Assembly (NCBI GenBank): GCA_017470145.1
Contig: JAFUFB010000022.1
Span: 124,001-188,000, forward strand
Length of the DNA: 64,000 nucleotides
Source: Clostridia bacterium
GTDB taxonomy: Bacteria > Bacillota > Clostridia > Christensenellales > Aristaeellaceae
Direction of reading: 5' to 3'
The notes below the pieces were generated by a model that saw nothing but the letters and a program-made list of their open reading frames with translations, was not told the origin of the DNA and searched no databases. This document shows positions 8,317-21,782 of the stretch, piece by piece. Position 1 is the first letter of the stretch. Each line of letters starts with the position of its first letter. The position numbers and the translations under genes are program-made.

Positions 8317-8628
8317 ATGGAAATGGTATCACTGGCAATGGGAATTATGTTGGGACTGTGCGGCGTGGGCGCCGGCATCGCGCTGATCGCAGGTATCGGC
8401 CCTGGTATCGGTGAAGGCCAGGCGGTGGCCGCGGCCTGCGAAGCCATCGGGCGGCAGCCGGAGGCGAAGAGCGACGTGACCAGCACCATGATCATGGGCT
8501 GCGCCATCGCGGAAACCACGGGTCTGTACGGCTTGATCATCGGCATTCTGCTGATCTTCGTGGCTCCCGGCATCTTCTCCGGCGTGCTGAAGAGCACGGT
8601 GGAATCCCTGGCGGACGTGATCAAGTAA
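8317..8628 (+). CDS. atpE: ATP synthase F0 subunit c (rotor ring, two-carboxylate type)
   Basis: Two transmembrane helices joined by the polar loop GRQPEAKSD. The ion-binding Glu66 lies in CAIAETTGLY, which matches the sodium-type pattern (AVAESTGIY) with Thr in place of Ser. Helix 1 has GPGIGEGQ, so Glu33 stands where most sodium rings have Gln. That Glu33/Glu66 pair, 33 residues apart, is the two-carboxylate motif described for the Fusobacterium nucleatum rotor. At 103 residues it is longer than usual (about 80-90) because of a C-terminal extension (SGVLKSTVESLADVIK). The RBS AAGGAGG lies 9 nt upstream. Confidence 0.93.
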   Translation: MEMVSLAMGIMLGLCGVGAGIALIAGIGPGIGEGQAVAAACEAIGRQPEAKSDVTSTMIMGCAIAETTGLYGLIIGILLIFVAPGIFSGVLKSTVESLADVIK

Positions 8629-8730
8629 GACGCGCCCTTCTGTTTTCGGAAAAAGAAAACGGGCCGACTGTATCCCCCTGGCCGCGCGGGGCGCGGGCGG
8701 GAAGGGGAGCCATCAAGGGAGAAACGTAGC

Positions 8731-9222
8731 ATGCAATCTTTGAGTATTATTTCTGTCAACATTTGGCAGATTCTGATTTCCTTCGCCAATCTGGCTATCC
8801 TGACATGGATTATTAAAAAATTCCTGTTCAAGCCAGTGAAGAAGGTGCTGGACAGCCGGCGGGAAAACATCGATTCCGCCTATGCCCGGGCGGACGCGGC
8901 GGAGGCGGAGGCCGAGGAACATCGGCTGAACTACGCCGCCGCCATGGCCGCCGCGAAGCAGACCACGGATCAGATGATCTCCGAGGCGGCCCGGGAGGCC
9001 GAGCGCCGCGGCAACGAAATCGAGAATGAGGCCCGGGACCGGGCCCAGGAGATTCGCCGCCAGGCGGAGGCGGACGCCCAGCTGGAAAAGAAGAAGGCGG
9101 AGGAAGAGATGAAGCGGGAAATCGCAGACATCTCCGCTCAGCTGACCGGCAAGCTGCTGGAGCGGGAGGTCAAGCCCGAGGATCATCGGGGATTGATCGA
9201 CTCCTTCCTGCAGGAACTGTGA
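8731..9222 (+). CDS. atpF: ATP synthase F0 subunit b
   Basis: The 163-residue stator stalk protein has one N-terminal membrane helix (about 8-28, WQILISFANLAILTWIIKKF), then a long charged, Ala/Glu-rich coiled coil (about 45-150). The KKFLFKPVKKVLDSRRENI stretch is typical of b subunits. A 102-bp gap separates it from atpE, and GGGAGAAACG precedes the ATG. Confidence 0.93.
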   Translation: MQSLSIISVNIWQILISFANLAILTWIIKKFLFKPVKKVLDSRRENIDSAYARADAAEAEAEEHRLNYAAAMAAAKQTTDQMISEAAREAERRGNEIENEARDRAQEIRRQAEADAQLEKKKAEEEMKREIADISAQLTGKLLEREVKPEDHRGLIDSFLQEL

Positions 9223-9236
9223 TAGGGTAAACAGAC

Positions 9237-9767
9237 ATGACACACACGAGCAGAGAATACGCCGAAGCGCTGTATGAACTGGCTGCGGAAGAGGGAAAGA
9301 CGGAGGCCTACGCCGCCGCGCTGGACACGGTGGAGGCGGCCCTGGCGGAAAGCCCGGGCTTCCTGAACCTGCTGGCCAGCCCCGCCATCTCCCGGGAGGA
9401 GCGGATGGACGCCCTGAGCGCCGCCTTCCAGGAGAGGATTCCCCTGAGCATGCTGGTGCTGCTGCGGATGATGGTCTATCGGGGCCATGCCCGCAGCCTG
9501 CCCCAGATGATGGAAAGCTTTCGGGATTTGGCCCGGGAGCATCGGGGGGAGACCGTGGCGAAGGTGACCAGCGCCGTGGCCCTGACGGATGCGGAACAGG
9601 CCGCCCTGCGGGCGAAGCTGGAGCAGCGATTTGGCAAAAAGATGAACCTGGAATGTAGCGTGGATGCCGCCCTGCTGGGGGGCCTGCGCGTAGAAACGGA
9701 AGGACGGGTGCTGGACGGCACCTTGCGCACCCGCCTGCAAGAAATCAAGGAAGTGATGGATTCATGA
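9237..9767 (+). CDS. atpH: ATP synthase F1 subunit delta
   Basis: The 176-residue protein links the b stalk to the top of F1. The N-terminal helical bundle begins [17 protein letters not shown], and the C-terminal region holds [20 protein letters not shown], the family signature. The RBS is weak (ATAGGGTAAA), and the gene is 14 bp after atpF. Its stop overlaps the atpA start (ATGA). Confidence 0.93.
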   Translation: MTHTSREYAEALYELAAEEGKTEAYAAALDTVEAALAESPGFLNLLASPAISREERMDALSAAFQERIPLSMLVLLRMMVYRGHARSLPQMMESFRDLAREHRGETVAKVTSAVALTDAEQAALRAKLEQRFGKKMNLECSVDAALLGGLRVETEGRVLDGTLRTRLQEIKEVMDS

Positions 9768-11257
9768 GCTCCAAGGCCGGAGAAATCAGCAGCATTATCA
9801 AGCAGCAGATTCAGCAATACGAGAACCGGATCGAAATGAAGGAAAACGGCACGGTCATCACCGTGGGCGACGGCATCGCCACGGTGTACGGGCTGCGCTC
9901 CTGCATGGCCAACGAGCTGCTGCGCTTTGAGGACGGCAGCTTTGGCGTGGCCCAGAACCTGGAGGAGGAGACGGTTTCCGTCGCCATCCTCAGCGACCGG
10001 GACAACATCCACGAGGGTTCTGCCGTCTATCGCAGCGGCGAGGCCCTCAGCGTGCCCGTGGGCGAAGGCCTGCTGGGCCGGGTGGTGAACGCCCTGGGCG
10101 AGCCCATTGACGGGAAAGGCCCGGTGACCACCAGCGCCACCCGCCCGGTGGAAAGCCCGGCGCCGGGCATCATTGAGCGCAAGAGCGTTTCCGTGCCCCT
10201 GCAGACGGGCATCGTCGCCATCGACAGCATGATTCCCATCGGCCGGGGCCAGCGGGAACTGATCATCGGCGACCGGCAGACGGGCAAGACCACCATCGCC
10301 GTGGATACCATTCTGAACCAGAAGGGGACGGGGGTCATCTGCATCTACGTCGCCATCGGCCAGAAGCGGACCTCTGTGGTCCAGATTGCCCAGGAACTGG
10401 GCAAGGCCGGGGCCATGCCCTATACCATCATCGTTTCCGCCTCCGCGGCGGAGAGCGCCCCCCTGCAGTACATCGCGCCCTACGCGGGCTGCGCCATGGC
10501 GGAATATTTCCGCGCCCAGGGGAAGGACGTGCTGATTGTCTACGACGATTTGAGCAAGCACGCGGTGGCCTATCGGGCCCTGAGCCTGCTGATTCGTCGC
10601 CCGCCGGGACGGGAGGCCTTCCCGGGGGATGTGTTCTATCTGCACTCCCGGCTGCTGGAGCGGGCGGCCTGCGTGGCGCCGGAATACGGTGGCGGCTCCA
10701 TTACCGCCCTGCCCATTATTGAAACCCAGGCGGGAGACGTTTCCGCCTATATCCCCACCAACGTGATTTCCATCACGGATGGCCAGATCTTCCTGGAGAC
10801 GGAGCTGTTCCACAGCGGCATCCGCCCGGCCATCAACCCCGGTATCTCCGTCAGCCGCGTGGGCGGCGCGGCGCAGATCAAGGGCATGAAGAAGGTGGCC
10901 GGCGAGCTGAAGCTGCTGTACGCCCAGTATCGGGAGCTGCAGGCCTTCGCCCAGTTCGGCAGCGATCTGGACGCGGACACCAAGGCCCGGCTGGCCCTGG
11001 GCGAGCGCATCGTGGAAGTGTTGAAGCAAAAGCGCAGCCGTCCCATCCGGGTAGGCGCCCAGGTGGCCATCGTGTACGCGGTGACCAATGGATACCTGAA
11101 CGAGGTGGCGGTCAGCGACGTGGCCGCCTGGGAGGATCGGCTGATCACCTATCTCAGCGATCGGTACGGCGATTTGATGACCCGCATTGAGCAGGGCTGC
11201 TGGGAAGAGGAAGACGTGAAGAACCTGCAGGGCGCGCTGAAGGGCTTTCGGAGGTAA
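9764..11257 (+). CDS. atpA: ATP synthase F1 subunit alpha
   Basis: The 497-residue non-catalytic nucleotide-binding subunit. Visible are the P-loop [11 protein letters not shown], the Walker B region [16 protein letters not shown], the signature [17 protein letters not shown] and the start [19 protein letters not shown]. Its start overlaps the stop of atpH by 4 nt. It is slightly shorter than the usual 502-513 residues. Confidence 0.97.
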   Translation: MSSKAGEISSIIKQQIQQYENRIEMKENGTVITVGDGIATVYGLRSCMANELLRFEDGSFGVAQNLEEETVSVAILSDRDNIHEGSAVYRSGEALSVPVGEGLLGRVVNALGEPIDGKGPVTTSATRPVESPAPGIIERKSVSVPLQTGIVAIDSMIPIGRGQRELIIGDRQTGKTTIAVDTILNQKGTGVICIYVAIGQKRTSVVQIAQELGKAGAMPYTIIVSASAAESAPLQYIAPYAGCAMAEYFRAQGKDVLIVYDDLSKHAVAYRALSLLIRRPPGREAFPGDVFYLHSRLLERAACVAPEYGGGSITALPIIETQAGDVSAYIPTNVISITDGQIFLETELFHSGIRPAINPGISVSRVGGAAQIKGMKKVAGELKLLYAQYRELQAFAQFGSDLDADTKARLALGERIVEVLKQKRSRPIRVGAQVAIVYAVTNGYLNEVAVSDVAAWEDRLITYLSDRYGDLMTRIEQGCWEEEDVKNLQGALKGFRR

Positions 11258-11259
11258 AG

Positions 11260-13737
<2,478 letters not shown>

Positions 13738-13744
13738 GAAAACA

Positions 13745-13778
13745 AAACAGGGGAGCGGGCGTTTCCGTTCCCCTGTTT
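13745..13778 (+). terminator. Terminator of the atp operon
   Basis: Arms AAACAGGGGA and TTCCCCTGTTT around a GC-rich loop. The T-tract is short (TTT), so efficiency is uncertain. Confidence 0.65.
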
Positions 13779-13794
13779 GCATAGGAGGAGAAGC

Positions 13795-15057
13795 ATGGAT
13801 CATCTGGAGCGGTTTTTAAACTTTGTGGAGCAGTCTCCCACGGCCTTTCAGGCCATCGCGAATCTGAAGGAGGATCTGTGGGAGGCGGGATATCGGGAGC
13901 TGAAGGAGAAGGATCCCTGGATGGTGGACGAGGGCGGGAAATATTTCGTGACCCGGAATGATTCCGCCATCATCGCCTTCGCCATTCCCCGGAATGGGTT
14001 TGCGCCCTTCAAAATCGCCGCCGCCCACAGCGACAGCCCCACCTTCAAGCTGAAGCCCCATTTTGAGGAGAAGATGGAAGGGACTTATGTGAAGCTGAAC
14101 GTGGAAAAATATGGCGGCATGATCATGTCCACCTGGCTGGACCGGCCCCTGTCCATCGCGGGGCGGCTGGTGATCCGGGAGGGCAATGGCGTGGCCACCC
14201 GGCTGGTGAACCTGGACCGGGACGCGGTGCTAATTCCCAACATGCCCATCCACTTCAACCGGGATATCAACGAGGGCTATAAGTGGAACGCCCAGGTGGA
14301 CCTGATGCCCCTGTACGGGGAAGGGGACGCCATGGGAAAGCTGATGAAGGAGCTGGCGGAGAGCGTGGGGGTCCGGGAGGAAGACATCCTGGCCCATGAC
14401 CTGTTCCTCTACAGCCGGCAGCCCGGCAGCATCTGGGGGGCGGAGGACGCCTTCTTCTCCTGCGGGCGGATTGATGACCTGGAGTGCGCCTGGGGATGCA
14501 TGCGGGGCCTGCTGGGCAGCGAGCCCCGGGACAGCATCGCCGTCTGCGCGGTGTTCGACAATGAGGAGGTCGGGTCCCTGTCCAAGCAGGGGGCCAATTC
14601 CACCTTCCTGTACGACACCCTGACCCGGGTGGGCTTCGCCCTGGGAGCCTCGGACGGGGAGATTCGGGCGGCCATGGCGGATGGATTCATGGTTTCGGCG
14701 GACAATGCCCATGCCCTGCATCCCAACCATCCGGAAAAGTACGACCGGCAAAATCGGGTGTACATGAATCAGGGCGTCGTCATTAAGCACAATGCCAACC
14801 AGAAATACACCACCGACGCGGTGTCCGACGCTATCTTTACCCTGATCTGCGAAAAGGCGGGGGTGCCGGTGCAGCATTTCTCCAATCGGTCCGATGTCTT
14901 AGGAGGCTCCACCCTGGGGAACCTGAGCAACGCCCATGTCTCCCTGAACACGGTGGATATCGGCCTGGCCCAGCTGGCCATGCATTCCGCCTGCGAAACG
15001 GCGGGCACCAAGGATCTGGATTACCTGATCCGCGCCATGGAAGCCTTCTGGAACTAA
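13795..15057 (+). CDS. M18-family aminopeptidase
   Basis: A cytosolic, dizinc aminopeptidase that removes N-terminal residues (often acidic) from peptides. The 420-residue protein starts MDHLERFLNFVEQSPTAF, with AGGAGGAG 5-6 nt upstream; a longer frame from 13777 overlaps the terminator and is rejected. Metal-ligand regions are AAHSDSPTFKLK, FDNEEVGSLSKQG (the catalytic Glu-Glu) and VSADNAHALHPNHP; SDVLGGSTLGN is also typical. The last 26 nt of the gene are duplicated immediately downstream (see 15032-15093). Confidence 0.93.
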   Translation: MDHLERFLNFVEQSPTAFQAIANLKEDLWEAGYRELKEKDPWMVDEGGKYFVTRNDSAIIAFAIPRNGFAPFKIAAAHSDSPTFKLKPHFEEKMEGTYVKLNVEKYGGMIMSTWLDRPLSIAGRLVIREGNGVATRLVNLDRDAVLIPNMPIHFNRDINEGYKWNAQVDLMPLYGEGDAMGKLMKELAESVGVREEDILAHDLFLYSRQPGSIWGAEDAFFSCGRIDDLECAWGCMRGLLGSEPRDSIAVCAVFDNEEVGSLSKQGANSTFLYDTLTRVGFALGASDGEIRAAMADGFMVSADNAHALHPNHPEKYDRQNRVYMNQGVVIKHNANQKYTTDAVSDAIFTLICEKAGVPVQHFSNRSDVLGGSTLGNLSNAHVSLNTVDIGLAQLAMHSACETAGTKDLDYLIRAMEAFWN

Positions 15058-15093
15058 AAAGTGCGCCATGGAAGCCTTCTGGAACTAAAAAGT
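15032..15093 (+). repeat. Perfect 31-bp tandem duplication spanning the aminopeptidase stop codon
   Basis: The unit beginning GCGCCATGGAAGCCTTCTGG and ending AACTAAAAAGT occurs twice, at 15032-15062 and 15063-15093, with no mismatch. The first copy holds the last codons and TAA stop. Confidence 0.95.
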
Positions 15094-15094
15094 G

Positions 15095-15117
15095 TCCCTC
15101 CCCGAAAGGGGAGGGAT
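15095..15117. terminator. Hairpin between convergent genes
   Basis: TCCCTCCCC-GAAA-GGGGAGGGA, a perfect 9-bp stem with a stable GAAA tetraloop. It lies between the aminopeptidase and the end of metF. The plus-strand tail TCTATTTATA is only weakly U-rich. Confidence 0.6.
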
Positions 15118-15121
15118 CTAT

Positions 15122-15979
15122 TTATAAAATCTCCGACAGATTTTGCATGATGCCCGCAGCCACGTCCGGCTTGTTCATAGTATAGACATGGATATGGCGA
15201 ATGCCATTGGCGATGAGGTCAATAATCTGCTCCGTGGCATAGACGATGCCGGCCTGCTTCATGGCGGGGGCGGAGGAGCCGAAGAAATCCACGATGGCCC
15301 GGAACCGCTGGGGCACATCTGTGCCGGACATGGCCACGCTGCGGGATAGCTGCTTGGGATTGGTGATGGGCATGATGCCCGCCACCACGGGGATCATGAT
15401 GCCTGCCTCCCGGGCCCGGTAAAGGAAGTTATAGAACACATCGTTGTTGAAGAACATCTGGGTGGTGATGAAATCCAGCCCCGCGTCCACCTTCTCCTTC
15501 AGGTGGATCAGATCCTCCCTCTTATGAGCGCATTCGATATGCCCTTCGGGGTAGCAGGCGCCGCCCAGGCAGAAATCCCCCTGCTCCCGAATCTCCCGGA
15601 TCAGCTCCACGGCGTAGCGATAATCCGTGGAGATTTTGCCGTCCGCCGGCACATCCCCCCGCAAGGCCAGGATGTTCTCGATGCCCTTTTCCCGATAGGT
15701 CTCCAGCATGCGGTGTACATGGTCCCGGCTGGAGGAGACGCAGGTGAGATGGGCCAGGGTGGGCACGCTGAACTGGCGCTGAATTTCCTCAGCGATGCCG
15801 GCGGTGAAATCCCCGGTGCCGCCCCCTGCGCCATAGGTGACGCTCATGAAGTCCGGCCGCAGGGCGGCGATTTTTTTCGCCGCCGCCGCAATCTCCGTAT
15901 ATTTGTCGGAGGTCTTCGGGGGGAAGACCTCCAGGGAGAAGGTGATTCCATCCTTTTGCAGGATTTCAGATATTCGCAT
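15122..15979 (-). CDS. metF: 5,10-methylenetetrahydrofolate reductase
   Basis: A flavoprotein that makes 5-methyl-THF for methionine synthase. The 285-residue protein starts MRISEILQKDGITFSLEVFP, with GGAGGGGAGG upstream; extra upstream codons belong to the metH overlap. FEVFPPKT-type motif LEVFPPKTS, SVTYGAGGGTG, LTCVSSSRDHV (folate/FAD site), and DFITTQMFFNNDVFYNF are all present. The gene overlaps the 3' end of metH by 14 nt, so the two are coupled in one operon. Their products act in series. Confidence 0.95.
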   Translation of the reverse strand: MRISEILQKDGITFSLEVFPPKTSDKYTEIAAAAKKIAALRPDFMSVTYGAGGGTGDFTAGIAEEIQRQFSVPTLAHLTCVSSSRDHVHRMLETYREKGIENILALRGDVPADGKISTDYRYAVELIREIREQGDFCLGGACYPEGHIECAHKREDLIHLKEKVDAGLDFITTQMFFNNDVFYNFLYRAREAGIMIPVVAGIMPITNPKQLSRSVAMSGTDVPQRFRAIVDFFGSSAPAMKQAGIVYATEQIIDLIANGIRHIHVYTMNKPDVAAGIMQNLSEIL

Positions 15980-18365
15980 ATGGTTCCTCCCCTCCAAAGA
16001 CCTCCGCGGCGATGTCCGCGCTGCGCTTGGCGTCCCGGGCATAATAATCCGCGCCGATCTCCTTGGCATATTCCGGGGTCAGCACCGCGCCGCCCACCAT
16101 GATCTTGCAGGGAACCCCCGCCTCCCGCAGGGCCCGGATGGTCTTTTCCATGCTGGGCAGGGTGGTGGTCATCAGGGCGGAAAGCCCCACCAGCCGGATG
16201 TTTTCCGCCTGGGCTGCTTCCACGATCTTTTCCGGCGGCACATCCCGCCCCAGGTCCAGCACGGTGTAGCCGTAGTTTTCCAGCACTACTTTGACGATGT
16301 TCTTGCCGATGTCGTGGATGTCCCCCTGGACGGTGGCCACCAGGATCTTCCCCCGGCTGAGCCCGCCGTCAGACCGCTGGGCCAGCCGGGTTTTCAGCAC
16401 CTCGAAGCCCTGGCTGGCGGCCTGAGCGGCTCGCAGCAGCTGGGGCAGGAAAATCTCCTGTCGCTCGTAGGCGTCTCCCACCCGGTTCAGGGCGGGGATC
16501 ATCTGGTTTTCGATGATCTCCATTTCTGTCTGGGTCTCCAGGGCTTCCTCCGTCAGGCGAATGACCTCGCTGCCCTGGCCCTTCAGCACTGCGGCCTCCA
16601 GCCCGGAGGCGGGATTTGTAGCAGTGGAAGCGCTTTGCATAGCGGCGGGCGCCGCGGCCACCGCGGGGGCGGCGGGCAGCTCCGCGCACAGCTGAATATA
16701 TTTTTCGCCCCCCTCGTCTGCACCGCTGAGCACCTGGAAGGCGGCGATGGCCTTCCGAATGGCGGGCTGATTGGGGTTCACGATGGGGCAATCCAGCCCG
16801 GCGGTCAGGGCCTGGGTCAGGAAGCTGACGGTGATATTTTCCCGCTCCGGCATGCCGAAGGAGATGTTGCTGACTCCTAAAATGGTATGGACTCCCAGCC
16901 GCTTCACGGCCATCAGGGCCATCAGGGTCTGGCGGGCTTGGGCCTGCTGGGCGGATACCGTCAGGGACAGGCAGTCGATGTAGATATCCTGCCGGGGAAT
17001 GCCATAGCCTTCTGCCGCGGCGATGATTTTCTCCGCGATGGCCACCCGGCCTTGCCAGGTGTCGGGAATGCCGTTTTCATCCAGGCAGAGCCCCACCACC
17101 GCCGCGCCGTATTTGGCGCAGAGGGGCAGAATGGCGGAGAGGGTTTCCTCCTTGCCGTTGACGGAATTCACCAGGGCCTTGCCGCAGGTGACGCGCAGCC
17201 CGGCCTCGATGACCTCCGGATCGGAGGAATCGATCTGCAGGGGCAGATCCACCGCCCCTTGCAGCGCCTGAATGACCCGGACCATCATGTCCTTTTCGTC
17301 GAGGCCGGGCAGACCCACGTTCACGTCCAGAATGTTCGCGCCGGCCTCTTGCTGCTGCAGGCCTAGGGCGACGATGAAATCCAGATCCCCTTCCCGTAGG
17401 GCCTGCTGCAGCCGCTTTTTTCCCGTGGGGTTGATACGCTCCCCAATGATCCGCAGACGGCCGTCGGGCGCCACCTGCCGGCTGGAGCAGACGCCGCCCT
17501 GGGCGTCGATCAAGGTTTGGCCCACCTGCGTCTGAGGCAGCCGCTCTTGGAGGGCAGAGATGAAGGCCGGGGTGGTGCCGCAGCAGCCCCCCACCATGCC
17601 TACCCCCAGGGGCAGGGCCTCCAGCACGCTGGCGGCGAAATCCTCCGGGGTCAGGTGATATTCCCCGGTGGCGGGGTCCGGCAGACCCGCGTTGGGCTTC
17701 AGAATAATGGGCAGGGGGGTCCAGGCCCGCAGCTCCCGCACCAGGGGCAGCAGCTCCGCCGGTCCCAGGCTGCAGTTGAAGCCCAGGGCGTCCACCCCCA
17801 GCCCCGTCAGGGTCAGGGCCATGGCGGCCACGGTGGTTCCCAGGAAGGTACGCCCCGTGGCCTCGAAGGTCATGGTGGTCCAGATGGGCAGATGGGTATT
17901 TTCCTTCGCCGCCAGCACCCCAGCCCGAACCTCCTGCAGATCGCTCATGGTTTCGAAGATCACCAGGTCCGCCCCGGCGGTTTCTCCCGCCACCAGGATT
18001 TCCTGGAAGGTGTCGTAGGCGTCCTGGAAGGAGAGGGCGCCCAGGGGCTGCATCAGCTGGCCGATGGGCCCGATATCCAGAGCTACCCGGCGATCCGGCC
18101 CCGCCGCCTCCCGGGCGCAGCGCACCGCCGCCGCGGCCAGCTCGGCCACGGTGTATCCGCTGGAAGCCGCTTTATAGCGATTGAGGCCGAAGGTGTTGGT
18201 ATAAAGCACCTGGCTGCCGGCGGCGGCGTATTGCCGCTGCACGGCGATGACCGCCTCCGGATGGGTGATGTTCCAAACCTCCGGCAGCTCCCCCAGGGGC
18301 AGGCCCGCTGCCTGCAGCATGGTACCCATGCCGCCGTCCAGCAAAATATATTCTGAATGATCCAT
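15966..18365 (-). CDS. metH: Cobalamin-dependent methionine synthase without reactivation domain
   Basis: Transfers methyl from methyl-THF through cobalamin to homocysteine. The 799 residues contain: a homocysteine-binding barrel (1-290) with zinc cysteines in GFNCSLGP and VGGCCGTTP; a pterin barrel (about 305-560) starting RIIGERINPTGKKR; an Ala/Pro linker (about 570-600); then cap and Rossmann cobalamin domains (about 600-799) with DIHDIGKNIVKV, whose His is the lower cobalt ligand. The C-terminal AdoMet reactivation domain of E. coli MetH is missing, as in many clostridial forms, so reactivation needs a separate protein. RBS AAGGAGGATC. Confidence 0.95.
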   Translation of the reverse strand: MDHSEYILLDGGMGTMLQAAGLPLGELPEVWNITHPEAVIAVQRQYAAAGSQVLYTNTFGLNRYKAASSGYTVAELAAAAVRCAREAAGPDRRVALDIGPIGQLMQPLGALSFQDAYDTFQEILVAGETAGADLVIFETMSDLQEVRAGVLAAKENTHLPIWTTMTFEATGRTFLGTTVAAMALTLTGLGVDALGFNCSLGPAELLPLVRELRAWTPLPIILKPNAGLPDPATGEYHLTPEDFAASVLEALPLGVGMVGGCCGTTPAFISALQERLPQTQVGQTLIDAQGGVCSSRQVAPDGRLRIIGERINPTGKKRLQQALREGDLDFIVALGLQQQEAGANILDVNVGLPGLDEKDMMVRVIQALQGAVDLPLQIDSSDPEVIEAGLRVTCGKALVNSVNGKEETLSAILPLCAKYGAAVVGLCLDENGIPDTWQGRVAIAEKIIAAAEGYGIPRQDIYIDCLSLTVSAQQAQARQTLMALMAVKRLGVHTILGVSNISFGMPERENITVSFLTQALTAGLDCPIVNPNQPAIRKAIAAFQVLSGADEGGEKYIQLCAELPAAPAVAAAPAAMQSASTATNPASGLEAAVLKGQGSEVIRLTEEALETQTEMEIIENQMIPALNRVGDAYERQEIFLPQLLRAAQAASQGFEVLKTRLAQRSDGGLSRGKILVATVQGDIHDIGKNIVKVVLENYGYTVLDLGRDVPPEKIVEAAQAENIRLVGLSALMTTTLPSMEKTIRALREAGVPCKIMVGGAVLTPEYAKEIGADYYARDAKRSADIAAEVFGGEEPYANI

Positions 18366-18471
18366 TGGGCCCAGATCCTCCTTTGCGTACGTAAGTCTTG
18401 CAGATCAGTATACCACAAATCCCTCCCGGACGGTACGCCTGTACACGAGAGAAACAAAGGTGAATAGACGG

Positions 18472-18493
18472 AAAAAGCCTCCATCAAATGGAG
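18472..18493 (-). terminator. Terminator of pyrG
   Basis: On the minus strand: GCCTCCA-TTTGA-TGGAGGC followed by TTTTT. Confidence 0.9.
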
Positions 18494-18534
18494 GCCCATG
18501 ATCATTCGCAAAGGCGGATTCAATTTGCCTGGTT

Positions 18535-20247
<1,713 letters not shown>

Positions 20248-20281
20248 GGGCCCTGTGATTGTTTTTTAACTGTATTTGCCA

Positions 20282-20360
20282 TTGACAGCGGCCCGACATG
20301 GGGGTATCATACGCGACGAAAGGCAAGGGTGTCCTGGACGGGATCGCTTGCCTCTTTTTT
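20282..20360 (+). promoter_or_regulatory. glnA leader: promoter, A1/G4 hexaloop hairpin and overlapping terminator
   Basis: TTGACA (20282-20287), 17-nt spacer, TATCAT (20305-20310); expected start near 20317. Then AGGC-AAGGGT-GTCCT (20321-20335), hexaloop A1/G4, with a weaker stem (one G-U and a bulge). The terminator pairs GGCAAG (20322-20327) with CTTGCC (20347-20352), followed by TCTTTTTT. The glnA RBS lies just after it, so read-through is needed for glnA expression. Confidence 0.78.
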
Positions 20361-20383
20361 ATTTCACAGGGGAGGGAAAGAAC

Positions 20384-21718
20384 ATGAGCAAGTACACGAA
20401 GGAAGATATTATCCGCATGGTGCGGGAGGATGACGTGGAGTTCATCCGGATGCAGTTTACCGACATTTTCGGCCAGCTGAAGAACGTGGCCATCACCGCC
20501 AGCCAGATTGAGAAGGCGGTGGAGAACCAGATCATGATCGACGGCAGCTCCATCGAGGGCTTTGTCCGCATTCAGGAGTCGGATCAGTATCTATGGCCGG
20601 ATCTGGATTCCTATGCGGTGTTGCCCTGGCGGCCCCAGCATGGCAAGGTGGCCCGGCTGATCTGCGACGTGCACAATCCGGACGGCACCCCCTTCGTGGG
20701 CGATCCCCGGGGGACGCTGAAGCGGGCGCTGAAGAAGGCGGCGGAGATGGGATATTCCTTCAATGTGGGGCCGGAATGTGAGTTCTTCCTTTTCCAGACG
20801 GATGAGAAGGGCTTGCCCACCACGGAAACCGCGGATCAGGCGGGATACTTCGATCTGGGCCCCCTGGACCATGGGGAAAGCACCCGGCGGGAAATTTGCC
20901 TGGCCTTGGAGCAGATGGGCTTCGAAATCGAGGCGTCCCATCACGAGGTGGCGGCGGGGCAGCATGAAATCGACTTTAAATATGCTGACGCCCTGACCTC
21001 GGCGGATCATATCATGACCTTCAAGCTGGCGGTGAAATCCCTGGCGCAGAAGAATGGCCTCCATGCCACCTTCATGCCCAAGCCGGTTTTCGGCATCAAC
21101 GGCAGCGGCATGCATACCAATATGTCCCTGTTTGACCGGGAAGGCCGGAACATCTTTGCGGATCCTTCCGACAAACCGGGGCTGAGCAAGGAGGCCTACA
21201 GCTTCATCGCCGGCATCCTGACCCACATGCGGGCCATGACGGCGGTGACCAATCCCCTGGTGAACAGCTATAAGCGGCTGGTGCCGGGATACGAGGCCCC
21301 CTGCTACCTGGCCTGGAGCGCCAGCAACCGCTCCGCGCTGATCCGGATTCCGGCGGCCCGGGGCCAGTCCACCCGGGTGGAGCTGCGGTGCCCGGACCCT
21401 GCCTGCAATCCGTATTTGGAGCTGGCGGTATGCCTGGCGGCAGGCTTGGATGGCATTGAAAAGGGTATGACTCCGCCGGAGGAGATTACGGAAAACATCT
21501 TCGCCATGGACGAGAAAACCCGGGAAAGCAAGGGGATTCAGAGCCTGCCCGGCTCCCTGAAGGAAGCGGTGGACCTGATGCTGGAGGATCAGCTGATCTG
21601 CGACACCCTGGGCGACCATGTGGTGACCCAGTACAGCGAAGGCAAATATCGGGAGTGGGACGAGTATCGGACCACCGTCAGCGATTGGGAGCTGAAAAAG
21701 TATCTGACGGTGTATTGA
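20384..21718 (+). CDS. glnA: Glutamine synthetase, type I (short alpha form)
   Basis: Makes glutamine from glutamate, ammonium and ATP; dodecamer in the cytosol. The 444-residue protein starts [16 protein letters not shown] at an ATG after GGGGAGGG; the longer frame from 20276 crosses the promoter and terminator and is rejected. Motifs: DGSSIEGF, metal-site [21 protein letters not shown], the ATP-site [16 protein letters not shown], the glutamate-flap [17 protein letters not shown], and [19 protein letters not shown]. The adenylylation region of the long beta form is absent, so control is expected through expression and feedback. It follows an attenuator-like leader, and an ANTAR regulator gene lies 64 bp downstream. 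Confidence 0.97.
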   Translation: MSKYTKEDIIRMVREDDVEFIRMQFTDIFGQLKNVAITASQIEKAVENQIMIDGSSIEGFVRIQESDQYLWPDLDSYAVLPWRPQHGKVARLICDVHNPDGTPFVGDPRGTLKRALKKAAEMGYSFNVGPECEFFLFQTDEKGLPTTETADQAGYFDLGPLDHGESTRREICLALEQMGFEIEASHHEVAAGQHEIDFKYADALTSADHIMTFKLAVKSLAQKNGLHATFMPKPVFGINGSGMHTNMSLFDREGRNIFADPSDKPGLSKEAYSFIAGILTHMRAMTAVTNPLVNSYKRLVPGYEAPCYLAWSASNRSALIRIPAARGQSTRVELRCPDPACNPYLELAVCLAAGLDGIEKGMTPPEEITENIFAMDEKTRESKGIQSLPGSLKEAVDLMLEDQLICDTLGDHVVTQYSEGKYREWDEYRTTVSDWELKKYLTVY

Positions 21719-21782
21719 TGAATGGTGGATGATTAACAAGCCCCGCGTAGAAGTTTTCATCAAGAGAGGGAGGTGAGGCCCC

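Noticed and set aside
9476..11029. Long open frame (517 codons) antisense to atpH-atpA, and similar long antisense frames in atpD, gltB, metH and the U32 gene
   Set aside because: Shadows produced by GC-rich codon bias; compositions are skewed and no domain is seen, while the sense genes are certain.
18366..18534. SAM or cobalamin riboswitch before metH
   Set aside because: The gap is short and mostly taken by the pyrG terminator; no conserved core was seen.
20276..20383. Longer N-terminus for GlnA from the open frame at 20276
   Set aside because: It would run through the promoter and terminator; the ATG at 20384 has a strong ribosome site.
21719..21782. Separate promoter or leader for the ANTAR gene
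   Set aside because: Only 64 bp with no promoter-like boxes; it is most likely co-transcribed with glnA.
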